From: Bacillota bacterium
GTDB taxonomy: Bacteria > Bacillota > JADQBR01
DNA: 64,000 nucleotides
Assembly: GCA_016278515.1 (NCBI GenBank)
Contig: JADQBR010000015.1
Location: 1 to 64,000 of the forward strand
Direction: 5' to 3'
Below the pieces are notes generated by a model. It saw only the letters and a list, made by a program, of their open reading frames with translations. It did not search any database and had not been told where the DNA came from. Made by a program: the position numbers and the translations under genes. This document shows positions 52,070 through 60,543 of the stretch, piece after piece. How positions within the stretch are numbered: the stretch's first letter is position 1; every line of letters begins with the position of its first letter.

Positions 52070-52741
52070 TCAGTATTTTAAGGAATCGGGCCAAGACATG
52101 GTTGCTTTAGACAATACTGACCTAGTGAAGTTCCCTTCTGGGGCCTGCTGCCCCAGAAAATAGTGTACATCTTCAGGCGTATCTAAGTCCACCTTTTCTG
52201 AAAGAAGAAAATAGTTTAATCTTAATTTTTTCGCTAACTTTAAAGTATCCTGAAAAACTTGCGTACTTCCCCATTTTATGCCTTGAAAAAGCTCATGCAA
52301 ATGCTGGTTTAAACCTATTAAATAATATCCCCCATCATTGCTTGGCCCTAGTACCAGATCCTTTGTTTTTAATGCATTAAGGGCAAGGTTTATAGTATCC
52401 GTAGAAATTAAAGGACAGTCCGCCCCAATCAAAACCACTGTCTTGTGTTTCGTTAGGCATTCCTTTAAGGCATTACTCATTTTTGCCCCCAAATTAGGTC
52501 CCTTTTGAGGCCGGAAAATAAAGTGCGTCCTTAGTTCAGCCGGGAACTTGTCTTCATCTCCTATATAATATAAATATGGCATAAATGGACCATTCTTTAG
52601 ATTTGTATAAAGGTCTTTCAAGCAGGCAGTATGTATTTCAGCACATTGTTCAGGAGAAGCCCAAGGCTGAAGCCTCGTCTTTGTATGACCAGGAACTGGC
52701 GCTTTACTCATCAGTATTAACGCAGATTTAATAATTTCCAC
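52070..52741 (-). CDS. TIGR04282-family nucleotidyl/glycosyltransferase-like protein
   Basis: A 223-residue protein of the DUF2064/TIGR04282 family: LILMSKAPVPGHTKTRLQP, DCPLIS in LIGADCPLIST, LGPSNDGGYYLIGL and WGSTQVFQDTL. It has the GT-A nucleotide-binding fold. Family members usually sit beside a TIGR04283 glycosyltransferase, here present only as a remnant four bases upstream. The often-used 'arsenosugar biosynthesis' label is not supported by anything in this context. Confidence 0.85.
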   Translation of the reverse strand: MEIIKSALILMSKAPVPGHTKTRLQPWASPEQCAEIHTACLKDLYTNLKNGPFMPYLYYIGDEDKFPAELRTHFIFRPQKGPNLGAKMSNALKECLTKHKTVVLIGADCPLISTDTINLALNALKTKDLVLGPSNDGGYYLIGLNQHLHELFQGIKWGSTQVFQDTLKLAKKLRLNYFLLSEKVDLDTPEDVHYFLGQQAPEGNFTRSVLSKATMSWPDSLKY

Positions 52742-52745
52742 CCCT

Positions 52746-53093
52746 TTAATTATATAATCTTTTGAGAAACCGGGGAGAAAACCCCATCCGATACATTACC
52801 TTTAAGATCTGCATTAAAATCAATGTTCTTATAATTCCTTTATTATTGAAACGCCTAGCGCTGGTGACAATTGACGATTTGATTGTAATAACCGAGACTC
52901 TCTTCCTCAAACGGCGAGAAAATTCCAGATCTTCCATCAGTGGGATTTCTTTAAATCCACCCAGCTCTTGAAATATCTCCCGCTTTACAAAAATTCCTTG
53001 GTCCTTACTAACCGCCAGGGTATAATTACACTGCACGTAAGCGAGCCGTTGCCGCAACTTTTGCGGGCACACCTGAGGGTTCACCGATACCAT
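52746..53093 (-). pseudogene. TIGR04283-type glycosyltransferase, N-terminally truncated
   Basis: Only the C-terminal 115 codons remain: DQGIFVKREIFQELGGFKEI, PLMEDLEFSRRLRKR and TSARRFNNKGIIRT, with a hydrophobic end. The first half, with the nucleotide-sugar site, is missing; the DNA upstream encodes a different small membrane protein. It probably does not work. The partner gene downstream is intact. Confidence 0.7.
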
Positions 53094-53108
53094 TTTCGTT
53101 TAGGTTCT

Positions 53109-53312
53109 TTATTCCCTCCACTGCTCGTCTAAAGCTGTCCTCACCCCGACCAAAAGACCGGCTGCCCCGCCAAAAACAAGTCCAAAAGGAATAATTAGGG
53201 CGATGTTAGCCCTCATTTCCAACCATATCCATCGGTTTAATATTACTGCAATGAACATTCCGACTATAAAGCCCGTATAGGCACACTGTAAAAAAGATTG
53301 TAATTTTTTCAC
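53109..53312 (-). CDS. Small two-helix membrane protein
   Basis: A 67-residue protein with two membrane helices (YTGFIVGMFIAVILNRWIW and ALIIPFGLVFGGAAGLLVGV). GGAGT precedes the ATG at 53312. It lies between the lipoprotein gene and the glycosyltransferase remnant on the same strand. No family recognised. Confidence 0.6.
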   Translation of the reverse strand: MKKLQSFLQCAYTGFIVGMFIAVILNRWIWLEMRANIALIIPFGLVFGGAAGLLVGVRTALDEQWRE

Positions 53313-53344
53313 TGTAACTCCTTTTTAATTCTTAAATCTTTAGT

Positions 53345-54019
53345 CTATAACAACTTGTAAGTAATAGTGACCAATGAACCGTCGGGCGGTAAAAGATCTT
53401 TGTTTCCGGTAAAGCCTACTTCTTTACGTTTTTCCACTGCTCCGTAAGTATAGGCGGCGTTGCTGGTAATCCCTACCGGGCAGCTGTCCAGGCAGATAAG
53501 ACAGCCGGTCTTTTTATCCCTAGCGGTCTCAATATTCCCACCGAATCTAATTATAATTGGGTTATCATTGCTATCATTTATAACTTCATCAAGTTTATAA
53601 TCTTTCCCAGCGCCCTGCCAGGATACTGTGATCATAAATTTGTCGCCTTGGACGTGAGTGGTTTCTTTGTTATCCATTGTCATATTATTGCCGGGCTTAA
53701 CTCCTATTTCCATTAGAGAATTGTAAAGGTTTTCTGGTTCTGCTAGTCCACGGAAAATAGCCTTTTCTCCGTTTGATCCACCCTGAAAAACAGCCGCATG
53801 TCGGGTTGGCTCATATAAATACTTGCCATTAACCTGAGCCAGCATTGTAACTGTACCAGCTTCCTTATTCACTTTGATAGGGTTTCCCTCAGTCAAACCA
53901 TTTAGACTTAAGAATGCTTTATCAGCACCCGTTTCTTCATTGCCCATAGTACAGCCTGCTAATATAGCCAATCCTATTACCAAACATCCTAATAATGTCC
54001 ATGTAAGAAACCTTTTCAC
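53345..54019 (-). CDS. YdjY-type domain lipoprotein with a cysteine pair
   Basis: A 224-residue lipoprotein: signal peptide ending ILAGC, then a domain with KVNKEAGTVTMLAQVNGKYL, ENLYNSLMEIGVKPGNNM and FMITVSWQGAGKDYKL, typical of YdjY-like domains that accompany ferredoxin-type redox proteins. Near residue 175 is GCLICLDSCPVG, a CxxC...C group that could bind metal or form a disulfide. The GTG at 54019 after GGGGAG is the start; an earlier ATG lacks a site. A redox role is a guess. Confidence 0.75.
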   Translation of the reverse strand: MKRFLTWTLLGCLVIGLAILAGCTMGNEETGADKAFLSLNGLTEGNPIKVNKEAGTVTMLAQVNGKYLYEPTRHAAVFQGGSNGEKAIFRGLAEPENLYNSLMEIGVKPGNNMTMDNKETTHVQGDKFMITVSWQGAGKDYKLDEVINDSNDNPIIIRFGGNIETARDKKTGCLICLDSCPVGITSNAAYTYGAVEKRKEVGFTGNKDLLPPDGSLVTITYKLL

Positions 54020-54298
54020 AAAAATCTTCTCCCCTTCTATTAGTTCAAATGAAGTATCTCGATTTGCCACCCTGCCCGGTCGCTTCTCAAGAATGAATAA
54101 CCTGTCTTATGTCTCCTGCTAACATTTTTCTTATCACCTCCATCTATTTTTTATTTATTCGAATTCTAACTATAAATACCTTTTATATGTATGATAAAAT
54201 ATTACATAGTTCTTATGGGAAAACATAAGGAAATTTTATTGACTGAATGAAACATTGAAACCCAAAAACAAAAAATTATTCAAAGGAGGAATTAAAAC

Positions 54299-55216
54299 AT
54301 GCTCAATATGAAACAGCTTCAAATCTTTATTAGTGTAGCAAAAGAAAAAAACTTTACTAAAGCAGCTTCTCTACTTTACATGACCCAACCGGCCATCAGT
54401 TGGCAGATCAAATCATTAGAGAAAGACTTAGGGGTAAATCTGTTTGAAAGAGGAGACCGCAGCGTTACGCTGACAGATGCGGGGCAAGTCTTTTTTACTT
54501 ACGCCAAGAAGATTGTTAATGATTTTGAGCAGGCATTGGCTGCCATGGATGAAATCAAAGGTTTTCAACGAGGAAACTTGGTAATTGGCGCCAGTACTAT
54601 TCCCGGCGAATACATTCTGCCCAGGCTGATAGGTGGATTTAAGAAACAATATCCCGGAATAAATATTTCCCTAGAAATTGCTGATACAGCCAAAGTAATA
54701 AAAAGTATCCTTGCGGACGAGGTCCATTTGGGTGTAATCGGGGCTAAGGTAGAGGAAGACAGACTGTCCTTCAAACCTATGCTTAAGGATGAATTAATCT
54801 TGATCGCTCCGCCGGGCCATTTTTTAATTCAACAAGAGACAATAAACTTAAATGATTTAATTGAAATTCCTTTTGTGATGAGAGAAAACGGTTCTGGAAC
54901 CCGTAAGGCAATTGAGGAATGCTGGTTGGCTTCCGGACTGAAACTGGAAGAGATGAAGGTAATTATGGAACTGGGTAGCACCCGGGCAGTGATTAGCGCT
55001 GTAGAGGCGGGTTTAGGAGTCAGTATAGTATCAATCTGGTCCGCGGAAGATGCTTTGAACCTAGAACGTATTTGTCAGATACCGTTAAACAATACCCATT
55101 TCCAGCGGCATTTATATATTGCTAATCGCCAAGACCGGGAGATAGGTCACCTTAGGGTTAAGTTTATTGATTTTTTATTAGATAAGAAAGTTCTTCAAGA
55201 GTTACTCCCTCAATGA
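54299..55216 (+). CDS. LysR-family transcriptional regulator
   Basis: A 305-residue LysR-type regulator with an N-terminal winged helix (LQIFISVAKEKNFTKAASLL, YMTQPAISWQIKSLEKDLGV, LFERGDRSVTLTDAG) and a periplasmic-binding-like effector domain (GNLVIGASTIPGEYILP, ENGSGTRKAIEECW, ALGVSIVS-like LGVSIVSIWS). The sequence fits the CysL/YeiE-like group, often linked to sulfur or selenium metabolism in Clostridia. GGAGG is 9 bases before the ATG at 54299. It may control the divergent lipoprotein gene at 54019. Confidence 0.9.
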   Translation: MLNMKQLQIFISVAKEKNFTKAASLLYMTQPAISWQIKSLEKDLGVNLFERGDRSVTLTDAGQVFFTYAKKIVNDFEQALAAMDEIKGFQRGNLVIGASTIPGEYILPRLIGGFKKQYPGINISLEIADTAKVIKSILADEVHLGVIGAKVEEDRLSFKPMLKDELILIAPPGHFLIQQETINLNDLIEIPFVMRENGSGTRKAIEECWLASGLKLEEMKVIMELGSTRAVISAVEAGLGVSIVSIWSAEDALNLERICQIPLNNTHFQRHLYIANRQDREIGHLRVKFIDFLLDKKVLQELLPQ

Positions 55217-55244
55217 CTCGCTTCTTCAATTTGAAGTCATGAGC

Positions 55245-56042
55245 CTACTGATTATGCATTATTATTGACTCGACAATATGTTCAGAAGCCCAATCCTTTG
55301 CAGAGATATAACTTAGCATAGGCGTTTTCGGAAACATTCTTTTCCTTATTTCTAAAATGTCCCACCCCTGCTGATGCAGTTCTAGCACCTTTCCCGTTAC
55401 GGTTTCTAAGTAATCTATTTTCTTGGTGATCACTTCCCGGCCGTTTCTTATGGGCCCAGCATGAGCACAGTAAACAGTAGAAAAATCATAAGCCAATAAG
55501 CATCGTAAAGAAGCTATTATTTGGGGAACATTTTCACCTCTTAGAAGAACCGTTGGTCTAGGGGTAACAACTAAATCTCCGGTGAATAAGGCTCCTTGTT
55601 CTTTGCTATACAGTGCCACATGATCTGGTGAATGCCCAGGGGTCTCTACCACTTTGCATGTAACATTTTCTCCCTCTATCCGGTCTGAAATAGGCTGTGG
55701 TAAAAAAGATTCACGTTTCCCCCAAAAGATATAACGATAAATTGGTAATTTAGCTTTCTTCTTACAAGAGTTTAGGACACTTTTATGTATATATACAGGA
55801 ATACCCTGTTGGCTAAACCAAAATGCATTACCGCTATGGTCCTCATGAAAATGCGTGAGGGCTACATTATGAATATTATGCTCTTGAAAAAAGTTAATAA
55901 AATCCCGAGAAAAACGACTGGGTCCGCAATCTATCAGCAAACCATTAAGTAGGTAGGTATAAACATTCAAACTGTAATTAACCATTTTAACTCGTGCTTT
56001 AGCATAAGTAATACCATTTTGTTGCCTCACTTGTATTTTCAC
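55245..56042 (-). CDS. Metallo-beta-lactamase-fold hydrolase
   Basis: A 265-residue MBL-fold protein. Metal ligands are in ALTHFHEDHSGNAFW, VETPGHSPDHVALY, LFTGDLVV and YCAHAGPI, the order seen in glyoxalase II-like hydrolases. A C-terminal helical tail (EIRKRMFPKTPMLSYIS) is like that of MBL-fold lactonases or thioesterases. Substrate unknown. It is transcribed away from the CRP-AAA-polyferredoxin gene. Confidence 0.87.
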   Translation of the reverse strand: MKIQVRQQNGITYAKARVKMVNYSLNVYTYLLNGLLIDCGPSRFSRDFINFFQEHNIHNVALTHFHEDHSGNAFWFSQQGIPVYIHKSVLNSCKKKAKLPIYRYIFWGKRESFLPQPISDRIEGENVTCKVVETPGHSPDHVALYSKEQGALFTGDLVVTPRPTVLLRGENVPQIIASLRCLLAYDFSTVYCAHAGPIRNGREVITKKIDYLETVTGKVLELHQQGWDILEIRKRMFPKTPMLSYISAKDWASEHIVESIIMHNQ

Positions 56043-56137
56043 TAAGACCTTCCCCCTTGAAAGTTAATTATTAAAGCCCTTATTTACTTACATTCTTTGG
56101 TAGCTATTTAATATCCTGTAGACTGTGAAAATTTCAG

Positions 56138-56172
56138 AAACGCAGTTACCATAATCGGGTAACTGCGTTTTT
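56138..56172. terminator. Hairpin upstream of the MBL gene
   Basis: A perfect 13-bp stem AAACGCAGTTACC (56138-56150) with its complement (56158-56170), flanked by T. It terminates no recognisable gene here and may be the end of a lost plus-strand or minus-strand gene. Confidence 0.6.
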
Positions 56173-56437
56173 ATGTGATTATCAATAAGACAATATTAGT
56201 TATACGAAGTAATTGTTAGGTTTAACCTTCTCATCAAGCTTGAACATCCTAAAGAGGTTCATGAATCACTTGAAGAAGTAGATGGAGTAAAGATACCAGC
56301 TTAATACAACTATGGCAAAGAAAACGTCCACGTAGCTTATTGGCAAGTACACAACTCTCTGTTATCATTAAAATATATTCCTACTACTTGTTACCCCCAG
56401 TGACATAGGAGAAAAATTGATTGGACGGTGAGATGCT
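56171..56437. other. Intergenic stretch with possible gene relic
   Basis: Around 56245-56345 plus-strand codons read KLEHPKEVHESLEEVDGVKI then, after a stop, YGKENVHVAYW, which looks like decayed coding sequence of an unrecognised gene. The rest must hold the promoter of the next gene. Confidence 0.3.
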
Positions 56438-56794
56438 ATGACTGATAAAGTCTATCATTTATCTAAAGTAGACAGCTTAGCTGAATTAAATATGGAAGAG
56501 TTAAAGGAAGTAGCATCAAACTTTTTTTGGGAAGAGTATCATCCTAAGGATGACATTATTATTCAAGGTCGGGAACACAATTTCTTTTACGTTCTGGTTG
56601 CGGGCCAGGTTGAAGTTTTGGACAACCAAAGGAGTGGACAAACAAGAATAAATACCTTTGGTCCGGGAGATACTTTCGGCGCCAGGTCCTTACTAACCAG
56701 CGGCCCAGCCCCTTTCACTGTTCGATGCTTAAACGATTGCAAAGTTTTAGTAATGTCAGCAGACCAGTTCGGCTATGCTTGCGCGCTAGCCTAA
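56438..56794 (+). CDS. CRP-like cNMP-binding domain, N-terminal part of a frameshifted fusion
   Basis: The first 118 codons encode a cyclic-nucleotide-binding-type beta-roll (FFWEEYHPKDDIIIQGREHN, YVLVAGQVEVL, GPGDTFGARSLLTSGPAPF, VLVMSADQF) and then run into a stop. In the next frame the expected helix continues as PKLYKKFIERLSRNL, joined to the AAA-polyferredoxin part. Removing one base near 56789 (CTAGCC to CTACC) restores one protein of about 717 residues. No DNA-binding helix-turn-helix follows the CRP fold. The ligand could be a nucleotide or simply a regulatory surface. Confidence 0.8.
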   Translation: MTDKVYHLSKVDSLAELNMEELKEVASNFFWEEYHPKDDIIIQGREHNFFYVLVAGQVEVLDNQRSGQTRINTFGPGDTFGARSLLTSGPAPFTVRCLNDCKVLVMSADQFGYACALA

Positions 56795-58589
56795 ACTTTA
56801 TAAAAAGTTCATTGAAAGACTTTCCCGCAATTTAGACCAAATAAACATCGGCCTTACGGAGGCAAGGAATAAACAGTTTTTGCACACGTTATTACAAAAT
56901 ACTCAGTACGAAAATAAATTCTATGGCCTTTGGGGTGGTCCCGCAACCACCAGATTAATGGAGAAGAAACTGACTGAATTGGCCAAAAGCAAAGAGTGTT
57001 TGCTTTTAATTGGCGAGCGGGGCACAGGGCGGCAGATGGCCGCTTGGGATCTGCATAAACGCCTTTTTGAAGAAGGTGCTCCTTTTGTCGTTATCGATGC
57101 TCTTGATCTTGAAAAACAATGGGGAAATCTACTCTTCGAACCTGAAATACCTGGTGATCTTTTGCCAAGAAGCGGCAGTCTTTTGGAATATGTAGACGGG
57201 GGTACGCTGGTTATAAAAGAAATTAACAAGCTGTCGTCTAAGGCCCAACTGCAGTTGGCCGAGGCAATGCGAACCCATAGAAATTGCCTTGTTGTCGGAT
57301 GCTTACAGAAAGACCCTGAGCAGACTATGGAAATCTTAATACCCGGACTGCTGGAATCGTTTGCCGATCGTTTTACCATTAAACCTTTACGAAAGCGCAA
57401 GCGGGACATCCCATTTCTAGTACAGGGTGTATTAGAAAAATTAGCCGAACAGCATAACCGAAAAACGCCCAGCTTGGAGCATGAAGCCACAAAAATATTA
57501 CTATCCCATAATTATCGACAAGGTAATGTGACAGAGCTGATTCAAGTAATAGAACGATCCTTTTTTCTAGCCGAAAATGATGTAATCGGTCTTGAACACG
57601 TTTTCTTTGGCCCTACTGCTAAAAAGTTGGGCGGCACTTTTGATTTATTGTCTTTCTCATGGTTGGAGAAAATAATTAAAGAAGGCTCATTCGTAATATG
57701 GTCCCAGCGCTTAGTGGCAGTTACATTCCTTTTTATCATTGCGCTCTTGTTTGCAGTGCCACAAGCAGCAATTGATATCGGTTTATTTGTATTAGTCTGG
57801 GGTCTCTGGTGGCCTGCGTTGGCAATAATATCTCCTTTTTTAGGTAGGATTTGGTGTACCGTTTGTCCTTTCGGCTATATTATGGAAATTGTGCAAAATA
57901 AACTTCATTTACATCGACCGGTACCTGACTGGCTAAAAAAATACAATTATTTAGTAATCACGTTTCTATTTGCTCTGATTTTTTGGCTGGAGATTGTTTT
58001 TCACATGCGCTCCAACCCGATACTGACTGCAGTGTTACTAACAACAATTTTGGGAGCCGCTGCTCTCACCGGCATTATTTTTGTGCGACACGCCTGGTGC
58101 CACCATTTATGCCCGCTTGGGGGTTTTGTGGGCATGGCATCCATCGGAGGCATATTGGAGGTCCGTTCTAACCCTGAGGTCTGTCTTAATAAGTGCACCA
58201 CCTTTGAATGCTACAAGGGCACTCCCCAAATAACGGGCTGCCCCATGTCCCAATATGCTCCATATCTGGATAATAATCTGGACTGCAAACTTTGTTTCAG
58301 GTGTGCCCGCAACTGTCCCAATGGTTCCGTGAAAGTAAATCTAAGGATTCCGGGCAGGGAGATTTGGCACCTACTAAGAGTAAACCAAGGCTTTACAGTA
58401 TTTATCGGTGCTTCCTTAGCCATTTTAATTCCCATTCTTTATTTTGAGCCTTTACGCCAGGTCTGGCCGACGGGTATGTGGCTGTTGTACCATGCCAAGG
58501 GGACGTTTTGTTTGCCATATGGCAAACAAAACGTCCCCTTGGCCGATACGTCCCCTTGGCCGATAAACCCTCTAGTAATTGGTAATTAA
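56793..58589 (+). CDS. AAA and NapH-like membrane polyferredoxin part of a frameshifted fusion
   Basis: After a helix the protein has a domain like the AAA module of sigma-54 activators, but degenerate: Walker A reads GERGTGRQ (Lys to Arg), Walker B reads TLVIKEI (Asp-Glu to Lys-Glu), and the GAFTGA loop for sigma-54 contact is missing. Next come about five membrane helices with two CxxxCP motifs of the NapH/NosR/CcoG type (GRIWCTVCPFG and RHAWCHHLCPLG), a cysteine set CLNKCTTFECYKG, and a ferredoxin motif CKLCFRCARNCPNGS, then another helix. The C-terminus reads into a palindrome at 58494 and is probably truncated. It suggests a membrane redox sensor or electron carrier gated by a CRP/AAA-like regulatory region. 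Confidence 0.8.
   Translation, partial: KLYKKFIERLSRNLDQINIGLTEARNKQFLHTLLQNTQYENKFYGLWGGPATTRLMEKKLTELAKSKECLLLIGERGTGRQMAAWDLHKRLFEEGAPFVVIDALDLEKQWGNLLFEPEIPGDLLPRSGSLLEYVDGGTLVIKEINKLSSKAQLQLAEAMRTHRNCLVVGCLQKDPEQTMEILIPGLLESFADRFTIKPLRKRKRDIPFLVQGVLEKLAEQHNRKTPSLEHEATKILLSHNYRQGNVTELIQVIERSFFLAENDVIGLEHVFFGPTAKKLGGTFDLLSFSWLEKIIKEGSFVIWSQRLVAVTFLFIIALLFAVPQAAIDIGLFVLVWGLWWPALAIISPFLGRIWCTVCPFGYIMEIVQNKLHLHRPVPDWLKKYNYLVITFLFALIFWLEIVFHMRSNPILTAVLLTTILGAAALTGIIFVRHAWCHHLCPLGGFVGMASIGGILEVRSNPEVCLNKCTTFECYKGTPQITGCPMSQYAPYLDNNLDCKLCFRCARNCPNGSVKVNLRIPGREIWHLLRVNQGFTVFIGASLAILIPILYFEPLRQVWPTGMWLLYHAKGTFCLPYGKQNVPLADTSPWPINPLVIGN
58494..58564. repeat. REP-like palindrome with tandem 17-base repeat
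   Basis: A perfect 23-bp stem (58494-58516 with 58521-58543) around ATAT, its arms containing GGGGACGTTTTGTTTGCC. It is followed by a direct repeat of ACGTCCCCTTGGCCGAT at 58531-58547 and 58548-58564. Palindromes with GGGGACG arms resemble REP-type elements mobilised by TnpA-REP transposases. It sits in the last 30 codons of the polyferredoxin gene. Confidence 0.8.
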
Positions 58590-59705
58590 CAAATGTTTAG
58601 CATTTTTATCGTTCCTATCTTGAAAGCTAACTAAGTATTTCTTGTCAAAAAGCCTGAGGTTTAAGCCCTGGTTTGAATATAGGTTGCAGATAAAATCAGT
58701 ATTTTTTATAACAACCATGAATTTAGCCCGACATTGATTTATAAGATAGTTTGCTAGTCTTACTTGGTCGCTTTTATTAAACGCATTATTGACATAAGTA
58801 CTAAAATCACTATCATAAGGTGGGTCTATAAATATAAAATCATTTGAGCGGGGTTTGACCTCAGTTAGAAACTGTTCAAAATCCACATTTTGGAGATTAG
58901 TCATGTCTAAATGTTCATAAATTTCCTCACTTTCAAGGTACTTAATTTTCTTTGAGAAATCCTTTCTGTTATATGAAATTCCTCCATAAGGGACATTAAA
59001 TTTGCCTTCTGCATTATACCTGAACATAGAAGCATAACAATACTCCCTAATAAAATAAAAAATCGCTGTAGCAAAGCCTTCGTTAATTTTATACTCTTCT
59101 ATATTGTTGTATAAATATCTAAAATGCATATAAAAAGCGCTTTTCAAGGCGCACTCCAGGTTGCCTATAATATCTTTCTTGGGTAGTTTCCCTTTTTCAT
59201 GCTCTAATTTCTTCATCCGCTTAGTCTTATTGATGAAATTTTTTTTAATCTCATTGATAAAGTTTTCGGTAGCAATATTAAAGGAAGTGGTTAATTGTCC
59301 ATTAAAGTCATCTTCATTATGCAGTATGAATTCCGTAATCTTATCGTTAACTTTAGCATCAGAGTACCTTCCTGCGGAATAATTTTCATAAACTGCAGCC
59401 AGCCAATCTAGGCGGTTTTCAGTAATCTTTTCTAAGGCTATCCAACCTTTCCTGATATCCCATAGATGCGTAAAAAATTCTCGGTTTTTCTCCTTAATCA
59501 TTCTGTATAAATTCATTAGTTCTACAGATTTATCATTTATCCACATCTCTTGCAAATCCATGGCAAAATACACTGCTCCGCCGCCGACAAACGGGTCTAT
59601 ATATCTTTCCATATTTTTGGGTATATGGGGAAGAATATGCTTTAACTCATTTTCTTTACCCCCGGCCCATTTTAGAATTGGCGTTAATCTTTTAACTTTA
59701 GTCAC
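58572..59705 (-). CDS. D12-class DNA adenine methyltransferase, orphan
   Basis: An adenine-N6 DNA methyltransferase of about 377 residues. The SAM motif is ILKWAGGKENEL with FVGGGAVYFAM, and the catalytic motif is FIDPPYDSDFSTYVNNAFN near residue 292, as in Dam/DpnIIA-type (D12 class) enzymes. There is a larger than usual helical target-recognition region between them. No restriction endonuclease gene is adjacent, so it may act in regulation, protection or as a leftover. The GTG at 59705 has AGGGG 9 bases upstream; the ATG at 59714 touches that site. Confidence 0.88.
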   Translation of the reverse strand: MTKVKRLTPILKWAGGKENELKHILPHIPKNMERYIDPFVGGGAVYFAMDLQEMWINDKSVELMNLYRMIKEKNREFFTHLWDIRKGWIALEKITENRLDWLAAVYENYSAGRYSDAKVNDKITEFILHNEDDFNGQLTTSFNIATENFINEIKKNFINKTKRMKKLEHEKGKLPKKDIIGNLECALKSAFYMHFRYLYNNIEEYKINEGFATAIFYFIREYCYASMFRYNAEGKFNVPYGGISYNRKDFSKKIKYLESEEIYEHLDMTNLQNVDFEQFLTEVKPRSNDFIFIDPPYDSDFSTYVNNAFNKSDQVRLANYLINQCRAKFMVVIKNTDFICNLYSNQGLNLRLFDKKYLVSFQDRNDKNAKHLLITNY

Positions 59706-59816
59706 TGATTGCATCCCCTATAACTTTAATTTTACGACCATAACAAGTGCTAGAAAAAATATCTTTTGGAGGGCATATTTATGGTAAATGTATCACTATT
59801 TACCCGCTTGTGCCGT

Positions 59817-60070
59817 TTATGAATTAACACACCATTGGTTATCGGGCTTCATTAAAAAGGCAGCTCCAGCACCTAGCAGCGGAAGCAACATAATCATAAG
59901 TAAAATTTCAACATATCCGCCAAAAAGTGTGTCATATGCAATAGCAAAGGGCAACGGACCTAAGGCAGAACTCAGGCCCGAAAAAAAAGACTCAGTGCAG
60001 CAACTGCGACAACTACCCAGCCGTAATAGAAATTTGTTTTTATGGGAGTGTGAGAATTAGATAATTTCAA
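59817..60070 (-). pseudogene. MFS transporter with internal deletion
   Basis: The minus strand begins with the typical N-terminus of a Major Facilitator Superfamily protein (NFYYGWVVVAVAALSLFF) and then, in another frame, gives a typical MFS C-terminus (LGPLPFAIAYDTLFGGYVEI, LLMIMLLPLLGAGAAFLMKP). The first and last helices are thus joined with about 1.1 kb missing and a frame change. Non-functional. Confidence 0.65.
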
Positions 60071-60297
60071 AATAAGACCGCCATTTTTTATGTCAGCCCT
60101 TTCCTTTGGTCGCTACTAAATATACCACAGTATTTATAGTGTTTGCAAAATATCTTAATAGGTTAAACCATTTATAACTGAGAACAATATAAGCAAACGT
60201 AAACTACAAAAACTTATTAATAAATGTTATAATTCCTCGGTAAGGATTACAGCAACTCTTAATAACAATCACTATTTCATTTGGAGAGGGGATTGCC

Positions 60298-60543
60298 TTG
60301 ACATCAATAAAAAAACATTCTGACTATCAAGAAGAAGCAGGTCTGATGCTGGTTCCCGCTTATTTGGCAAAAGGATTGGAATTTGACGCAGTAGTAGTAG
60401 TCACCTTAACTGAATGTTATGATACAAATGACTTCAATGCTAAACTCCTATACGTGGCCATGACCAGAGCCATGCATAGATTGGATGTTTACTACATGAA
60501 GGGAACTATGCCTTTACTGGCAGAAAGCGGTGCTCTAACGTGA
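60298..60543 (+). CDS. UvrD/HelD-type helicase C-terminal fragment
   Basis: An 81-residue frame that matches only the end of a superfamily 1 helicase: motif V region LVPAYLAKGLEFDAVVVV and motif VI LLYVAMTRAMHRLDVYY. All upstream ATPase motifs are missing. Unlike a simple relic, it has a good GGAGAGGGG site before TTG 60298, and its stop overlaps the methyltransferase start (GTGA). It may be a translated leader for the next gene or a decayed helicase. Confidence 0.6.
   Translation: MTSIKKHSDYQEEAGLMLVPAYLAKGLEFDAVVVVTLTECYDTNDFNAKLLYVAMTRAMHRLDVYYMKGTMPLLAESGALT

Noticed and set aside
59788-60060. A 90-residue plus-strand protein
   Set aside because: It is antisense to recognisable MFS sequence on the minus strand and has no ribosome site or family resemblance.
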